Of a stretch of 64,000 nt of DNA, positions 54,132-63,180 are shown piece after piece. Source of the stretch: Roseiarcus sp963835885 (GTDB taxonomy: Bacteria; Pseudomonadota; Alphaproteobacteria; Rhizobiales; Beijerinckiaceae); assembly GCA_963835885.1 (NCBI GenBank), contig CAWIHF010000003.1, forward strand, positions 1-64,000, in the 5' to 3' direction. The notes under the pieces were generated by a model. The model was not told the origin of the DNA. It saw nothing but the letters and a program-made list of their open reading frames with translations, and did not search any database. The position numbers and the translations under genes are program-made. Every line of letters begins with the position of its first letter. Position 1 is the first letter of the stretch.

Positions 54132-56462
54132 GTGACCGAGACCCGAAAACTCACGGCGATCTTGGCCGCCGACATCGTCGGTTACAGCCGGCTCGCCGGC
54201 ACCGACGAAGAACGGGTTCTGGCTCGATTGCGCACGCTGCGAAGCGACCTCGTCGACCCGACAATCGCCGTCCACGGGGGTCGCGTCTTCAAGCGCACCG
54301 GCGACGGAATACTGGTTGAATTCCACAGCGTGGTGGACGCCGTGCGCTGCGCAATCGAAATCCAACTCGGCATGGCCGAGCGCAACGCCGGTCTGCCGCC
54401 GGAGAAGCGCATAGAGTACCGGGTCGGCGTCCACATTGGCGACGTGGTCGAGGAGAGCGACGGCGACCTCATGGGCGATGGCGTCAATATCGCCGCGCGG
54501 CTGGAAGGGATCGCCAAACCGGGGAGGATTTGTCTTTCGGAGCAGGCCTATTGGCAGGTCAAGGGACGGCTCGACTTGGCCGTCATCGACCTCGGCCTGA
54601 CCCAGCTCAAGAACATCGCGGAGCCCGTGCACGTTTATTCGCTCGAAGCCGGCATTCCCGCAAAGGCGAAACTGCTCAAGAGCGCCGGTCGAAGACAGCG
54701 GGCCGTGATCATCGCACTGGCGGCCTTGGCCGTCGCCCTCGCCGCGATCGCGGCGGGCGTCTGGCATTTCCGATCGGCGGGGTCGGAGGGGGAGCGGATC
54801 GCCGTCATGGTGCTGCCTTTCACGAACCTGTCCGGCGACCCTAGTCAGAACCAGCTCGCCGAGGCCGTGACGGGTGGTCTCACCGACGCCTTTTCCCGCC
54901 TGACCGCCTCGTACTCCATCTTCAAGGTCATCCCTAGCGACACCGCCAAGGCCTACGCCGGCAAGCCGATCGACGTGAAGCAGATCGGCAAGGACCTCGG
55001 CCTGCGTTACGTGCTGCAGGGATCGCTGCAGCCGACGGAGGCGCGCGTCAGGGTGAGCGCGCAATTGATCGACGCCGAGAGCGGCGTTCAGCTCTGGGCG
55101 GAGACATTCGACGAGGACCGCGCCGACCCACTCGTGATGGAGGACGAGATTGTCGCGCGGGTCATGAACGCGGTGAGATTCGGTCTCGCCGACGTCGAGG
55201 CGGAGCGCGCGCGCCGCGCGCGGCCGGGGAGTCCGATGGCCCTGGCGCTTCTATGCGGCGCGAGGGCGGGCGAGTATGCGGCGGAGGCCGTCGACCCTGA
55301 GAAAAGGGCGGAGCTGTTCAAAACCTGCGATGAGGCCCTGCGTCTCGACCCGCATAACGTCATCGCCCTGGGCGTGCGCGCCGCGTGGCTGTTGGACGGC
55401 GTGGACCGGGCTCAAAGCGCCGACCGAGAGGGCGATCTTAGGCGCGCGAAAGAGGACATAATGACGCTGCTCGGCATCAACAAGAGCGATGCGTACGCCA
55501 ACGCGCTCAACGTGAACCTTCTCAGGTTGGAGGGGCGGCCCGAGCAGGCGATCGCCGAAGGCGAGCGAAACATCGCCCTCAACCCGGATTTCGTGCAGAC
55601 CTATTTCTACCTCTGCCCGGCCTACATCGATGCGAAGCAAGCGCAGAAAGCGATCGACTGTGTCGACAAGGCGGTCCGTTTGAGCCCGCACGACCCGAGC
55701 CTCTACGGACTACTGATGACAAAAGCCGGCGCGCTGGAGACGCTGGGGCGAGACGCGGAGGCGTTGGATTGGGTGGGCCGCAGTCTCGCCCTGTCGCCGG
55801 CGAACCCGATCGCGCTGCGCAATCGCGCTGTGTGGTTGTTGGATGGCGTGGACCGGGGCCAAAGCGCGGACCGAGAGGGCGATCTTAAGCGCGCGGAAGA
55901 GGACGTGAAGACGCTGCTCGCCATAGGCCTCAAAGACCCGTGGGCCCATGCGCTCAACGTGTACCTTCTCAGGTTGGAGGGACAGCCCGAGCAGGCGATC
56001 GCCGAAGGCGAGCGAAACATCGCCCTCAACCCGGATTTCGTGCAGACCTATTACTACCTCTGCCCGGCCTACACCGCCGCGGGGCAACCCGAGAAGGCGA
56101 TCGACTGCGTGGACAAGGCGATCCGTTTGAGCCCGCACGACCCGAGCCTCTACGGACTGCTGATGACAAAAGCCGGCTCGCTGGAAACGCTGGGGCGAGA
56201 CGCGGAGGCGTTGGATTGGGTGGGCCGCAGTCTCGCCCTGTCGCCGGCGAACCCGATCGCGCTGCGCCATGAAATTGTGATCCTGGAAGTATTGGGGCGC
56301 GACGATGAAGCTCGGGATGCCTACCGGCGCTACGCCGCTCTTCCCGGACCACAGATCCGGACGATCGCCGAACTGCGGGCGAGGGCGATGGACGCAGGCG
56401 CGTCCGGCCCGAGTCCGACATTTGTGGAAGCGTTGCGAAAAGCAGGCATGCCTGAAAAGTAA
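54132..56462 (+). CDS. class III cyclase with TolB-like and TPR regions
   Basis: About 776 residues from GTG 54132 (GGAG seven bases upstream); an ATG at 54102 is possible. The N-terminal cyclase domain has LTAILAADIVGYSRLAG (metal Asp), VFKRTGDGILVEF (second Asp) and DGVNIAARLEGIAKPG (Asn/Arg). One membrane helix follows (about residues 193-213, ALAALAVALAAIAAGVWHF), then a TolB-like domain (VMVLPFTNLSGDPSQNQLAE) and TPR repeats to the end. The catalytic domain would be cytosolic and the TPR part periplasmic. The TPR part carries a 149-residue tandem duplication (55386-56268). Such cyclases are abundant in rhizobia. Confidence 0.9.
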   Translation: MTETRKLTAILAADIVGYSRLAGTDEERVLARLRTLRSDLVDPTIAVHGGRVFKRTGDGILVEFHSVVDAVRCAIEIQLGMAERNAGLPPEKRIEYRVGVHIGDVVEESDGDLMGDGVNIAARLEGIAKPGRICLSEQAYWQVKGRLDLAVIDLGLTQLKNIAEPVHVYSLEAGIPAKAKLLKSAGRRQRAVIIALAALAVALAAIAAGVWHFRSAGSEGERIAVMVLPFTNLSGDPSQNQLAEAVTGGLTDAFSRLTASYSIFKVIPSDTAKAYAGKPIDVKQIGKDLGLRYVLQGSLQPTEARVRVSAQLIDAESGVQLWAETFDEDRADPLVMEDEIVARVMNAVRFGLADVEAERARRARPGSPMALALLCGARAGEYAAEAVDPEKRAELFKTCDEALRLDPHNVIALGVRAAWLLDGVDRAQSADREGDLRRAKEDIMTLLGINKSDAYANALNVNLLRLEGRPEQAIAEGERNIALNPDFVQTYFYLCPAYIDAKQAQKAIDCVDKAVRLSPHDPSLYGLLMTKAGALETLGRDAEALDWVGRSLALSPANPIALRNRAVWLLDGVDRGQSADREGDLKRAEEDVKTLLAIGLKDPWAHALNVYLLRLEGQPEQAIAEGERNIALNPDFVQTYYYLCPAYTAAGQPEKAIDCVDKAIRLSPHDPSLYGLLMTKAGSLETLGRDAEALDWVGRSLALSPANPIALRHEIVILEVLGRDDEARDAYRRYAALPGPQIRTIAELRARAMDAGASGPSPTFVEALRKAGMPEK
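55386..56268 (+). repeat. 447-bp in-frame tandem duplication within the cyclase-TPR gene
   Basis: Two copies start at 55386 and 55833 (TGGCTGTTGGACGGCGTGGA and TGGTTGTTGGATGGCGTGGA). The spacing of the anchor GACCGAGAGGGCGATCTTA (55422 and 55869) is 447 bases, or 149 codons. The copies share long identical tracts with scattered changes, so the duplication is recent but not from this generation. Confidence 0.9.
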
Positions 56463-56847
56463 GCGCGCGAAGAAGGGACAGTCACCAGTGACGGAAACGG
56501 ACTTCCAACGTCTTCTTCAGATGAACCCGAGAGAGCGCACGCCCGCTTCGGGCGGTGGAGCCTATCTCGGGCTGACAATGAAATGACGGCTATGGCGCGG
56601 ACTCCAGTCGTTCCCGAGGCGACCGCTGTAGGCCCGCTATCCACCAAACCCGAAATTCGAACAGAGACACGACCTGCCGTTTGCACGGCTCTTGCAACCG
56701 CGCTACCGTCCCACGCACAAACCGACACGCGGTCGACGGGTGTCCGCAGTCGCCATTCGCCGGCGCTGCCGCTCCGGCGACAAAAAAGCGCCAGGATCGA
56801 GCGCGCACAAGGCGCGACGGTCATAAACGACGAAAGGGAGAACGCCG
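56463..56847. other. stretch with one possible very small ORF
   Basis: A 32-codon ORF from GTG 56488 (TETDFQRLLQMNPRERTPAS) follows AAGGGA and ends at 56586. It is too short to call. The remainder holds the likely promoter of the ABC transporter operon. GAAAGGGAG at 56833-56841 is the ribosome site for 56848. Confidence 0.35.
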
Positions 56848-58497
56848 ATGATCAGCGAAACGCTCAAGAACACGTTCTGGCGCAAGAGCCTGAAGACCTG
56901 GGCCGCCGAGGCGAAGGAAGGCGCGATCGACCGGCGTGAGTTTCTGGCGCTCGCGACCATTTTCGGCGCGTCGACGGCGACAGCCTATGGCATGCTCGGG
57001 CTCGCCGACCCGACGCCGGCGTTCGCCGATACGCCCAAGAAGGGCGGCGTCATCAGGTGCGGCATGTTCGTCAAGGACCAGAAGGACCCGCGCACCTACG
57101 ACTGGCCGGAGATGGGCAATGTCGCGCGCCAGTTCCTCGAGCCGCTGGTGCGCTACACGCGTGAATTCACCTTCAAGCCGATGCTGCTCGAGAGCTGGGA
57201 CGTCAACGCCGACGCCACCGAATACACCCTGCACGTGCGCAAGGGCGTGACCTTCAACAACGGCGACGCGTTCAACGCCGACGACGTGATCTACAATATC
57301 AACCGCTGGTGCGATCAATCGGTCGAAGGCAATTCGATGGCTTCGCGCATGGCCACGCTCATCGACCCGAAGACCAAGAAAGCCCTCGACGGCGCGGTCA
57401 TCAAGGTTGACGATTTCACCGTCAAGCTCAAGCTGCCGAAACCCGACATCACCATCATCCCCGGCGTCTCGGACTATCCTGGCCTCGTCGTGCATCGCAA
57501 TTTCGATACGGACGGCAAGGACCTCGTCAAGCATCCGATCGGCACCGGTCCGTTCGAGCTCGTCTCGTTCGAGGTCGGCAAGAAGGCCGCGTTCAAGCGG
57601 CGGACTCACGGCAAGTGGTGGGGCGGCGAACCCTATCTCGACGGCGTCGAGTTCATCGACTACGGTCCCGACATTTCCGCGACCGTCAGCGCCTTCGAGT
57701 CGAAAGAGCTCGACTGCACGATGAAGACGGACGCGGCTTATGTCCCGATCCTCGACAAGGCCGGCCTGACCCGCTCCGACGTCCAGACCTCGGCGACCAT
57801 CGTCGCGCGCACCAACGTCAAGCAGAAGCCCTATGACGACCAGCGGGTGCGCAATGCGCTGCAGATGGCGGTCGACAACGCGACCATCCTCAAGCTCGGC
57901 ATCGACGGGCGCGGCACGGTCGGCGAGAATTTTCATGTCGCCCCGATCCATCCGGAATATTACCCGCTGCCGAAGAAGTCGCGCGACCTCGCGGGCGCGA
58001 AGAAGCTGATGACCGACGCCGGGCAGATGGACCACGAGCACGAGCTCATCACCAGCGACGAGGAATATTACAAGAACACCGGCGACTCGATCGCGGCGCA
58101 GTTGCGCGAGGCCGGCTTCAAGGTCAAGCGCACCGTCCTGCCGGGCGCGACTTTCTGGAACGATTGGACCAAATATCCCTATTCGATGACCGACTGGAAC
58201 ATGCGTCCGCTCGGCGTCCAGGTGCTCGCGCTCGCCTACCGGACCGGCGAAGCCTGGAACGAGACGGGCTATTCCAATCCGGACTTCGACGCCAAGCTGG
58301 CGAAGGCGCTGGCGACGCCCGATCCGAAGGACCGCAAGCTCCTGATGAAGGACCTCGAGCAGATCCTTCAGGACTCCGGCATCATCGTCCAGCCCTACTG
58401 GCTGACCCTCGCCAACCACCGCACCGCGCAGGTGAAGAACTACGGCATGCACCCGCTCTACGAGACCTATTTCGAGGACACCTGGCTTGATACGTGA
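56848..58497 (+). CDS. ABC transporter substrate-binding protein (peptide type, SBP_bac_5)
   Basis: A 549-residue periplasmic binding protein of the DppA/OppA family. A Tat-like signal is visible: DRREFLALATIFGASTATA with the twin Arg at 29-30 after a long positively charged start. The mature part has PEMGNVARQFLEPLVRYTRE, YTLHVRKGVTFNNGDAFNAD, LVKHPIGTGPFELVSFEVGK and DDQRVRNALQMAVDNATI. The ligand is not apparent; family members carry peptides, opines, nickel or sugars. It is followed by two permeases and a fused double ATPase, a complete importer. A strong hairpin after it may set its expression above that of the permeases. Confidence 0.92.
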   Translation: MISETLKNTFWRKSLKTWAAEAKEGAIDRREFLALATIFGASTATAYGMLGLADPTPAFADTPKKGGVIRCGMFVKDQKDPRTYDWPEMGNVARQFLEPLVRYTREFTFKPMLLESWDVNADATEYTLHVRKGVTFNNGDAFNADDVIYNINRWCDQSVEGNSMASRMATLIDPKTKKALDGAVIKVDDFTVKLKLPKPDITIIPGVSDYPGLVVHRNFDTDGKDLVKHPIGTGPFELVSFEVGKKAAFKRRTHGKWWGGEPYLDGVEFIDYGPDISATVSAFESKELDCTMKTDAAYVPILDKAGLTRSDVQTSATIVARTNVKQKPYDDQRVRNALQMAVDNATILKLGIDGRGTVGENFHVAPIHPEYYPLPKKSRDLAGAKKLMTDAGQMDHEHELITSDEEYYKNTGDSIAAQLREAGFKVKRTVLPGATFWNDWTKYPYSMTDWNMRPLGVQVLALAYRTGEAWNETGYSNPDFDAKLAKALATPDPKDRKLLMKDLEQILQDSGIIVQPYWLTLANHRTAQVKNYGMHPLYETYFEDTWLDT

Positions 58498-58518
58498 AGG
58501 ATGAGCTTCGAACGATGA

Positions 58519-58551
58519 AAGCCGGTCGGGCGGCCCTGGCCCGACCGGCTT
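58519..58551 (+). terminator. strong hairpin with T run after the binding-protein gene
   Basis: AAGCCGGTCGGGC and GCCCGACCGGCTT pair perfectly over 13 bp with a 7-base loop and end in TTTT. It lies between the binding-protein and permease genes. In such operons this type of hairpin partially ends or stabilises the transcript, giving more binding protein than permease. Confidence 0.75.
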
Positions 58552-58580
58552 TTCGCATTGGTGAAAGCGGGGATTGAGCG

Positions 58581-59618
58581 ATGGCCTCGTTTCTGGCGCG
58601 GCGGCTCGGCGTCATGCTGCTGACGATGCTGTGCCTGACGCTGGTCGTCTTCTATCTCGTCAATCTCGAGCCGAACCTGCGCAAGCTGGCGATCAGCCAG
58701 ACGGAGATGCACGCGACAGACCAGGAGCTCGAAAGCTGGCTGACGAAGAACGGCTACCGAAAACCATTCCTGGTCCGTTACGCGACGTGGCTTGGCCTCT
58801 GGCCGAAAGCGCCGGTCGTCGATCCCGCGACGGGCCGCGCGACGGCTCGCTTTTCCTGGTGCGACGAACCGACGTCGGCGAAATTCTCCGGCGTGCTCGA
58901 AGGCGACTTCGGCTGCTCGACCGCGTTCAAGGAAAAGGTGGTCAAGAAACTGGGGCCGGCGCTGGAGGCGACCGGGCTTCTGATGTTCTGGGTCATGGTC
59001 GTCATGATCCCGGTCGCGCTGCTCGTCGGGGTCGTATCGGGCATGCGCGAGGGGTCGCGCACCGACCGGACGCTGTCGGTCCTCTCGATCGCCACCACCT
59101 CGACGCCGGAATACGTGTCCGGCGTGGTCCTGACCATCGTTTTCGCCACCTGGCTCGGCTGGCTCAACGGCTCGGCCGCCTCGGCGACCGAAGGCCATCT
59201 GAGTTTCTATAACTTCACCCTGCCGGTGGTGACGGTGGCGATCTACGGCACGGGCTATGTCGCGCGCATGACGCGCGCGTCGATGATCGAGGTGATGAAC
59301 GCGCAATATATCCGCACCGCGCGCCTCAAGGGCCTGAGCTTTACCGCGATCGTGCTGAAGCACGCCCTGCGCAACGCGTTGATCGCGCCCTTCACCGTGA
59401 TCATGCTGCTGTTTCCGTGGCTGCTCACCGGCGTCGTCATCGTCGAGGTGATGTTCCGCTACCAGGGGTTTGGATATACGCTGGTCGACGCAGCCGGCAA
59501 CAACGACATCGACCTCCTGCTCGCCTGCTCGATCGTCTCCGTGGCGCTGGTGCTCATCACGCAGCTCATCTCCGATGTCGGCTACGCCTGGCTCAATCCG
59601 CGCATCCGCGTGCATTAG
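58581..59618 (+). CDS. ABC transporter permease (DppB type)
   Basis: A 345-residue inner-membrane permease. It starts FLARRLGVMLLTMLCLTLVV with a first helix, then a periplasmic stretch including TGRATARFSWCDEPTSAKFS that is longer than usual. The permease core follows. The EAA-like loop is in ARLKGLSFTAIVLKHALRNA, which contacts the ATPase. LIAPFTVIMLLFPWLLTGVV and VEVMFRYQGFGYTLVDAAGN are typical of DppB/OppB. ATG at 58581; AAAGCGGGGA upstream. Confidence 0.9.
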   Translation: MASFLARRLGVMLLTMLCLTLVVFYLVNLEPNLRKLAISQTEMHATDQELESWLTKNGYRKPFLVRYATWLGLWPKAPVVDPATGRATARFSWCDEPTSAKFSGVLEGDFGCSTAFKEKVVKKLGPALEATGLLMFWVMVVMIPVALLVGVVSGMREGSRTDRTLSVLSIATTSTPEYVSGVVLTIVFATWLGWLNGSAASATEGHLSFYNFTLPVVTVAIYGTGYVARMTRASMIEVMNAQYIRTARLKGLSFTAIVLKHALRNALIAPFTVIMLLFPWLLTGVVIVEVMFRYQGFGYTLVDAAGNNDIDLLLACSIVSVALVLITQLISDVGYAWLNPRIRVH

Positions 59619-59665
59619 GGATGGCGTGATGAGATCCATCCCAACTTCGGCGCCGGCGCGACTCT

Positions 59666-59793
59666 CCTCCCCCTTTGCGGGGGAGGCCGGGAGGGGGGTC
59701 GGGCCATGCCTGTCCGCTTGGGCGTGCGGCCCCGTGCTCCGCCGTCCGCGAGACCCCCCACCCCGTCCCGCCCCCACAAGGGGGGCGGGGGCG
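59666..59793. repeat. GC-rich imperfect inverted repeat between permease genes
   Basis: CTCCCCCTTTGCGGGGGAGG at the left and GCCCCCACAAGGGGGGCGGG at the right are parts of two roughly 40-base arms that pair imperfectly around a 45-base centre. Each arm itself forms a small hairpin. Extragenic palindromes of this kind are common in Rhizobiales. It sits in the operon between the two permease genes and could affect mRNA stability. Confidence 0.55.
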
Positions 59794-59840
59794 CAAACGG
59801 CTCATGTTCCGGCCGCCGAGACCAAGAACGGTCGAGCGCC

Positions 59841-60992
59841 GTGCAGTTCCTGAGCCCCGGCGAGATCGTCCTGCGAACCCTTGTCCAGCTGTGGCCGGTG
59901 TGGGCGAGCCTTGCGGTCGTGCTCGGCCTCAGCATCGTCTACCGCCGCAAGCTCGGGCTTTACGGCCACGTGGTGAAGAGCGGAGCGGGCATGACCGGTC
60001 TCCTCATCGTCCTCTTCTGGCTGTTCGCCGCGGTCTTCGCCCGCCGGATCGAGCTCTTCGATCCGCTCGGCCAGATCGCGCAAATGCAGTACGCTGCGCC
60101 GGGCGCGATCGACCCGACCTCGGGCTTGCCCTATCTCTTCGGCGGCGACAAGCTGGCGCGCGACGTGTTCGGCCGGGTCATCGCCGGCGCGCGCATCGTG
60201 CTCATCATCGCGCCGCTGGCGACGATGCTGGCGCTGTCGGTCGGCATCTCGCTGGGGCTTCCGGCCGGCTATTTCGGCCGGCGGGTCGACGCGGTGCTGT
60301 CGTTCCTGGCCAATCTGGTGCTGGCCTTCCCGATCATCCTCCTGTTCTACCTGCTGGTGTCGCCGGGCATCCTCGAGACGCCGATCCCCTATACCTTGGC
60401 CGGCGTCTTCTTCACCGTCCCGATCGCTCTCTTCAGCGTTCTGTTCGTCTCGGGCTACCGCACGCAGCCGACCCAGCTCGCCGTGCGGCTCGCGCTGACC
60501 TTCCTCGCCGGCGCCTGGCTGTTCGCCACCTTTGTCTTCAATTCCGATCCGTTCGGCGTGCTCAGGGTCAGCCCGAGCACGCTCAACATCTTCATCGCCG
60601 TCGCGCTCGCTTCGGGACCCGGCATTTTCCGCATCGTCCGAAGCCTGACCTTGGACATCAAGACGCGCGAATATGTGCTCGCCGCCCAGACCCGCGGCGA
60701 AAGCCCGTGGTACATCATGCTATGGGAGATCCTTCCAAACGCCCGCGGCCCGCTCATCGTCGACGGCTGCCTGCGCATCGGCTACACCACCATCCTTCTG
60801 GGAGCGCTCGGCTATTTCGGCCTCGGCATGCCGCCCGAAAGCCCCGACTGGGGCACGATGATCAAGGAAGCGAGTCCGTTCATGCGCATCTTCACCCATC
60901 CGGCGCTCGCGCCGGCGCTGGCGCTGATGTCCTTCGTGCTGGGTCTCAACCTGCTCGCCGACGCAATCCGCGAACAGTCGCTGCGCGATTGA
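59841..60992 (+). CDS. ABC transporter permease (DppC type)
   Basis: A 383-residue permease from GTG 59841. The N-terminal extension (LVQLWPVWASLAVVLGLSIV) precedes the core. YLFGGDKLARDVFGRVIAGA is the family signature (usually GTDxLGRDxxSR), VGISLGLPAGYFGRRVDAVL follows, and the EAA loop is YVLAAQTRGESPWYIMLWEI. An insert of about 60 residues between helices (TPIPYTLAGVFFTVPIALFS) is longer than in E. coli DppC. Next to the first permease and ATPase genes, forming one importer. Confidence 0.88.
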   Translation: MQFLSPGEIVLRTLVQLWPVWASLAVVLGLSIVYRRKLGLYGHVVKSGAGMTGLLIVLFWLFAAVFARRIELFDPLGQIAQMQYAAPGAIDPTSGLPYLFGGDKLARDVFGRVIAGARIVLIIAPLATMLALSVGISLGLPAGYFGRRVDAVLSFLANLVLAFPIILLFYLLVSPGILETPIPYTLAGVFFTVPIALFSVLFVSGYRTQPTQLAVRLALTFLAGAWLFATFVFNSDPFGVLRVSPSTLNIFIAVALASGPGIFRIVRSLTLDIKTREYVLAAQTRGESPWYIMLWEILPNARGPLIVDGCLRIGYTTILLGALGYFGLGMPPESPDWGTMIKEASPFMRIFTHPALAPALALMSFVLGLNLLADAIREQSLRD

Positions 60993-61003
60993 AAGCGAAG
61001 CCG

Positions 61004-63062
61004 ATGGCCGAACCGATCCTCGAAATCGAAAACCTCGGCATCTCGTTCTTCGCCCGCGCCGGCGAAATCCCCGCGGTGATGGACTTTTCCTGCAAGGTCA
61101 TGCCGGGCGAGGCGATGGGGCTGGTCGGCGAATTCGGGCTGCGGCAAGTCGACAGTCGCGCTTGCGGTGATGCGCGATCTGCCGGGGGCCGGCAGGATCA
61201 CGGGCGGCTCGATCCGCTTCGACGGACGCGACATGGCGGCTCTGTCGGGCGCAGAGCTGCGGGCGATCCGCGGCTCGAAGATCGCCATGGTCTATCAGGA
61301 GCCGATGGCTTCGCTCAATCCGACCATGCTCATCGGCCGGCAGCTGATGGAAGTGCCGCTCATCCACGACAAGGTGTCGAACGAGGAAGCCCGCGCTCGC
61401 GCGCTCGACATGGTTAAGGCGGTGCGCCTGCCCGACCCGGAGCGGGTCATGCGCGCCTATCCGCACCAGCTCTCGGGCGGCCAGCAGCAGCGGGTGGTGA
61501 TCGCGATGGCGCTGCTGTCGAACCCCCGTCTCCTGATCCTCGACGAGCCGACGACCGCGCTCGACGTCACGGTCGAGGCCGGGATCGTCGCGTTGGTCAA
61601 GGACCTGACCGCCCGGACGGGCGCATCGTCGCTGTTCATCTCGCACAATCTCGGCCTCATCCTCGAGACCTGCGATTCGGTGACCGTCATGTATTCGGGC
61701 GAGGCGGTCGAGACGGGCAGGGTGCGCGACGTATTCGGCGCAGTCCGTCACCCCTACACGCAGGGCCTGTTCCGCTCGATGGCGATGCCCGGAACGAACA
61801 AGAACGACAATCCGCTGATCGCCATTCCGGGCCAGCTGCCGCTGCCGCATGAACGGCCGAACGGCTGCAACTTCGGACCGCGCTGCGCCCATTTCGTCGC
61901 GGGACTGTGCGACAAAACCGACGTGCCGATGCGGGACGTGGCAGGCCGTCCCGGGCATCAGAGCCGCTGCCTCAGAGTCGAGGCGATCGACTGGGCGGCG
62001 TCGGCTGGCAAGGGGGAGCCGCTCACTCCCGTCGCGATCGGGCCGCAGGTGCTCGAAGTCGACCGGCTGAAGAAGTATTATCGGGTCGCGGCCAGCGCCC
62101 TTTTCGGCGGCGGCGAGGCGCGCACGGTCAAGGCCGTCGAGGACGTTTCGTTCTCCGCCCGCGAAGCCGAGGTTCTGGCGATCGTCGGCGAGTCGGGTTG
62201 CGGCAAGTCGACGCTCGCCAAGGTGCTGCTCGGGCTCGAACTCGCCAGCGACGGGCTCGTGGTGTTCGACGGGGAGGCGATCCAGAACCGGCCGGTCGAG
62301 CATCGCCCGGTCAAGACGATTTCGTCGATCCAGATGATCTTCCAGAATCCGTTCGACACGCTCAATCCGAGCTACTCGGTCGGTTCGCAGATCGTGCGGA
62401 CGCTCGAGCGGTTCCGGATCGGCAAGAGCGCCGCCGAGCGGCGCGAGATGATGCTGCGGCTCCTCGATCTGGTGAAGTTGCCGCGCGCCTTCGCGTGGCG
62501 GTCGCCGCGGCAGCTCTCCGGCGGCCAGAAGCAGCGCATCGGCGTCGCGCGCGCCTTCGCCGGACGGCCTCGCGTGATCATCGCCGACGAGCCGATGTCG
62601 GCGCTCGACGTCTCGGTGCAGGCGGCGATCAGCGAGCTATTGATGAATCTCCAGCGCAAGTCGAAGACGACGATGGTGTTCATCAGCCACGATCTTTCGG
62701 TCGTGCGCTATCTCGCCGACCGCGTGGTCGTGATGTATCTCGGCCATATCGTCGAGATGGGCGCCGCCGAGCAGATCTTCTCGCCGCCGTTCCACCCCTA
62801 TACGGAAGCGCTCCTGTCGGCGATCCCGATCGCCGACCCGACGGTCAAGAAGCGGCATGTCGTGCTGGAAGGCGAGATTCCGTCCGCGCTATCGCCGCCG
62901 AAGGGCTGCCCGTTCCAGACCCGATGCGGTCACAAAGGCGAGGTCGGCGGGAACCTGTGCGAGCGCGAAGTCCCGCCGACGCGCGCGGTCGCGGACGGTC
63001 ACACGATCAAATGCCATTTGCCGGTCGAGGCGCTCGAGCACATGGAGCCGGTGTTCTCATGA
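61004..63062 (+). pseudogene. fused double ABC ATPase (DppD-DppF type), one frameshift
   Basis: Two ATPases in one chain of about 685 codons. The N-terminal half starts MAEPILEIENLGISFFARAG. Its Walker A is split by an extra T (GAATTCGGGCTGCGG for GAATCGGGCTGCGG) near 61133, after which ESGCGKSTVALAVMRDLPGA resumes in the next frame. Signature YPHQLSGGQQQRVVIAMALL and Walker B LLILDEPTTALD follow. The C-terminal half has GESGCGKSTLAKVLLGLELA, SGGQKQRIGVARAFAGRPRV and IADEPMSALD. Both halves carry the oligopeptide-type tail with clustered cysteines (PFQTRCGHKGEVGGNLCERE). With one base corrected the gene is complete. Confidence 0.88.
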
Positions 63063-63072
63063 GGCTTTAATC

Positions 63073-63163
63073 CGTCATTGCGAGGAATGAAACGACGAAG
63101 CCATCCAGGGGCCGAAGGACTGTGGCGGCGCCACTGGAGTGCTTCGCTTCGCTCGCAATGACG
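63073..63163. repeat. rhizobial CGTCATTGCGAG extragenic palindrome
   Basis: The left arm CGTCATTGCGAGGAATGAAA and the right arm TTCGCTTCGCTCGCAATGAC pair imperfectly around about 45 bases. This is the widespread palindromic element of Bradyrhizobium-like genomes and supports the taxonomic placement. It lies between the ATPase gene and the flavin oxidase. Confidence 0.8.
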
Positions 63164-63180
63164 GGGCAGCCAGGGACGTC

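Noticed and set aside
59675..61417. Long plus-strand frame overlapping the second permease and the ATPase start
   Set aside because: Mostly the wrong frame of the permease. Only its last part from 61004 is the true ATPase N-terminus before the frameshift.
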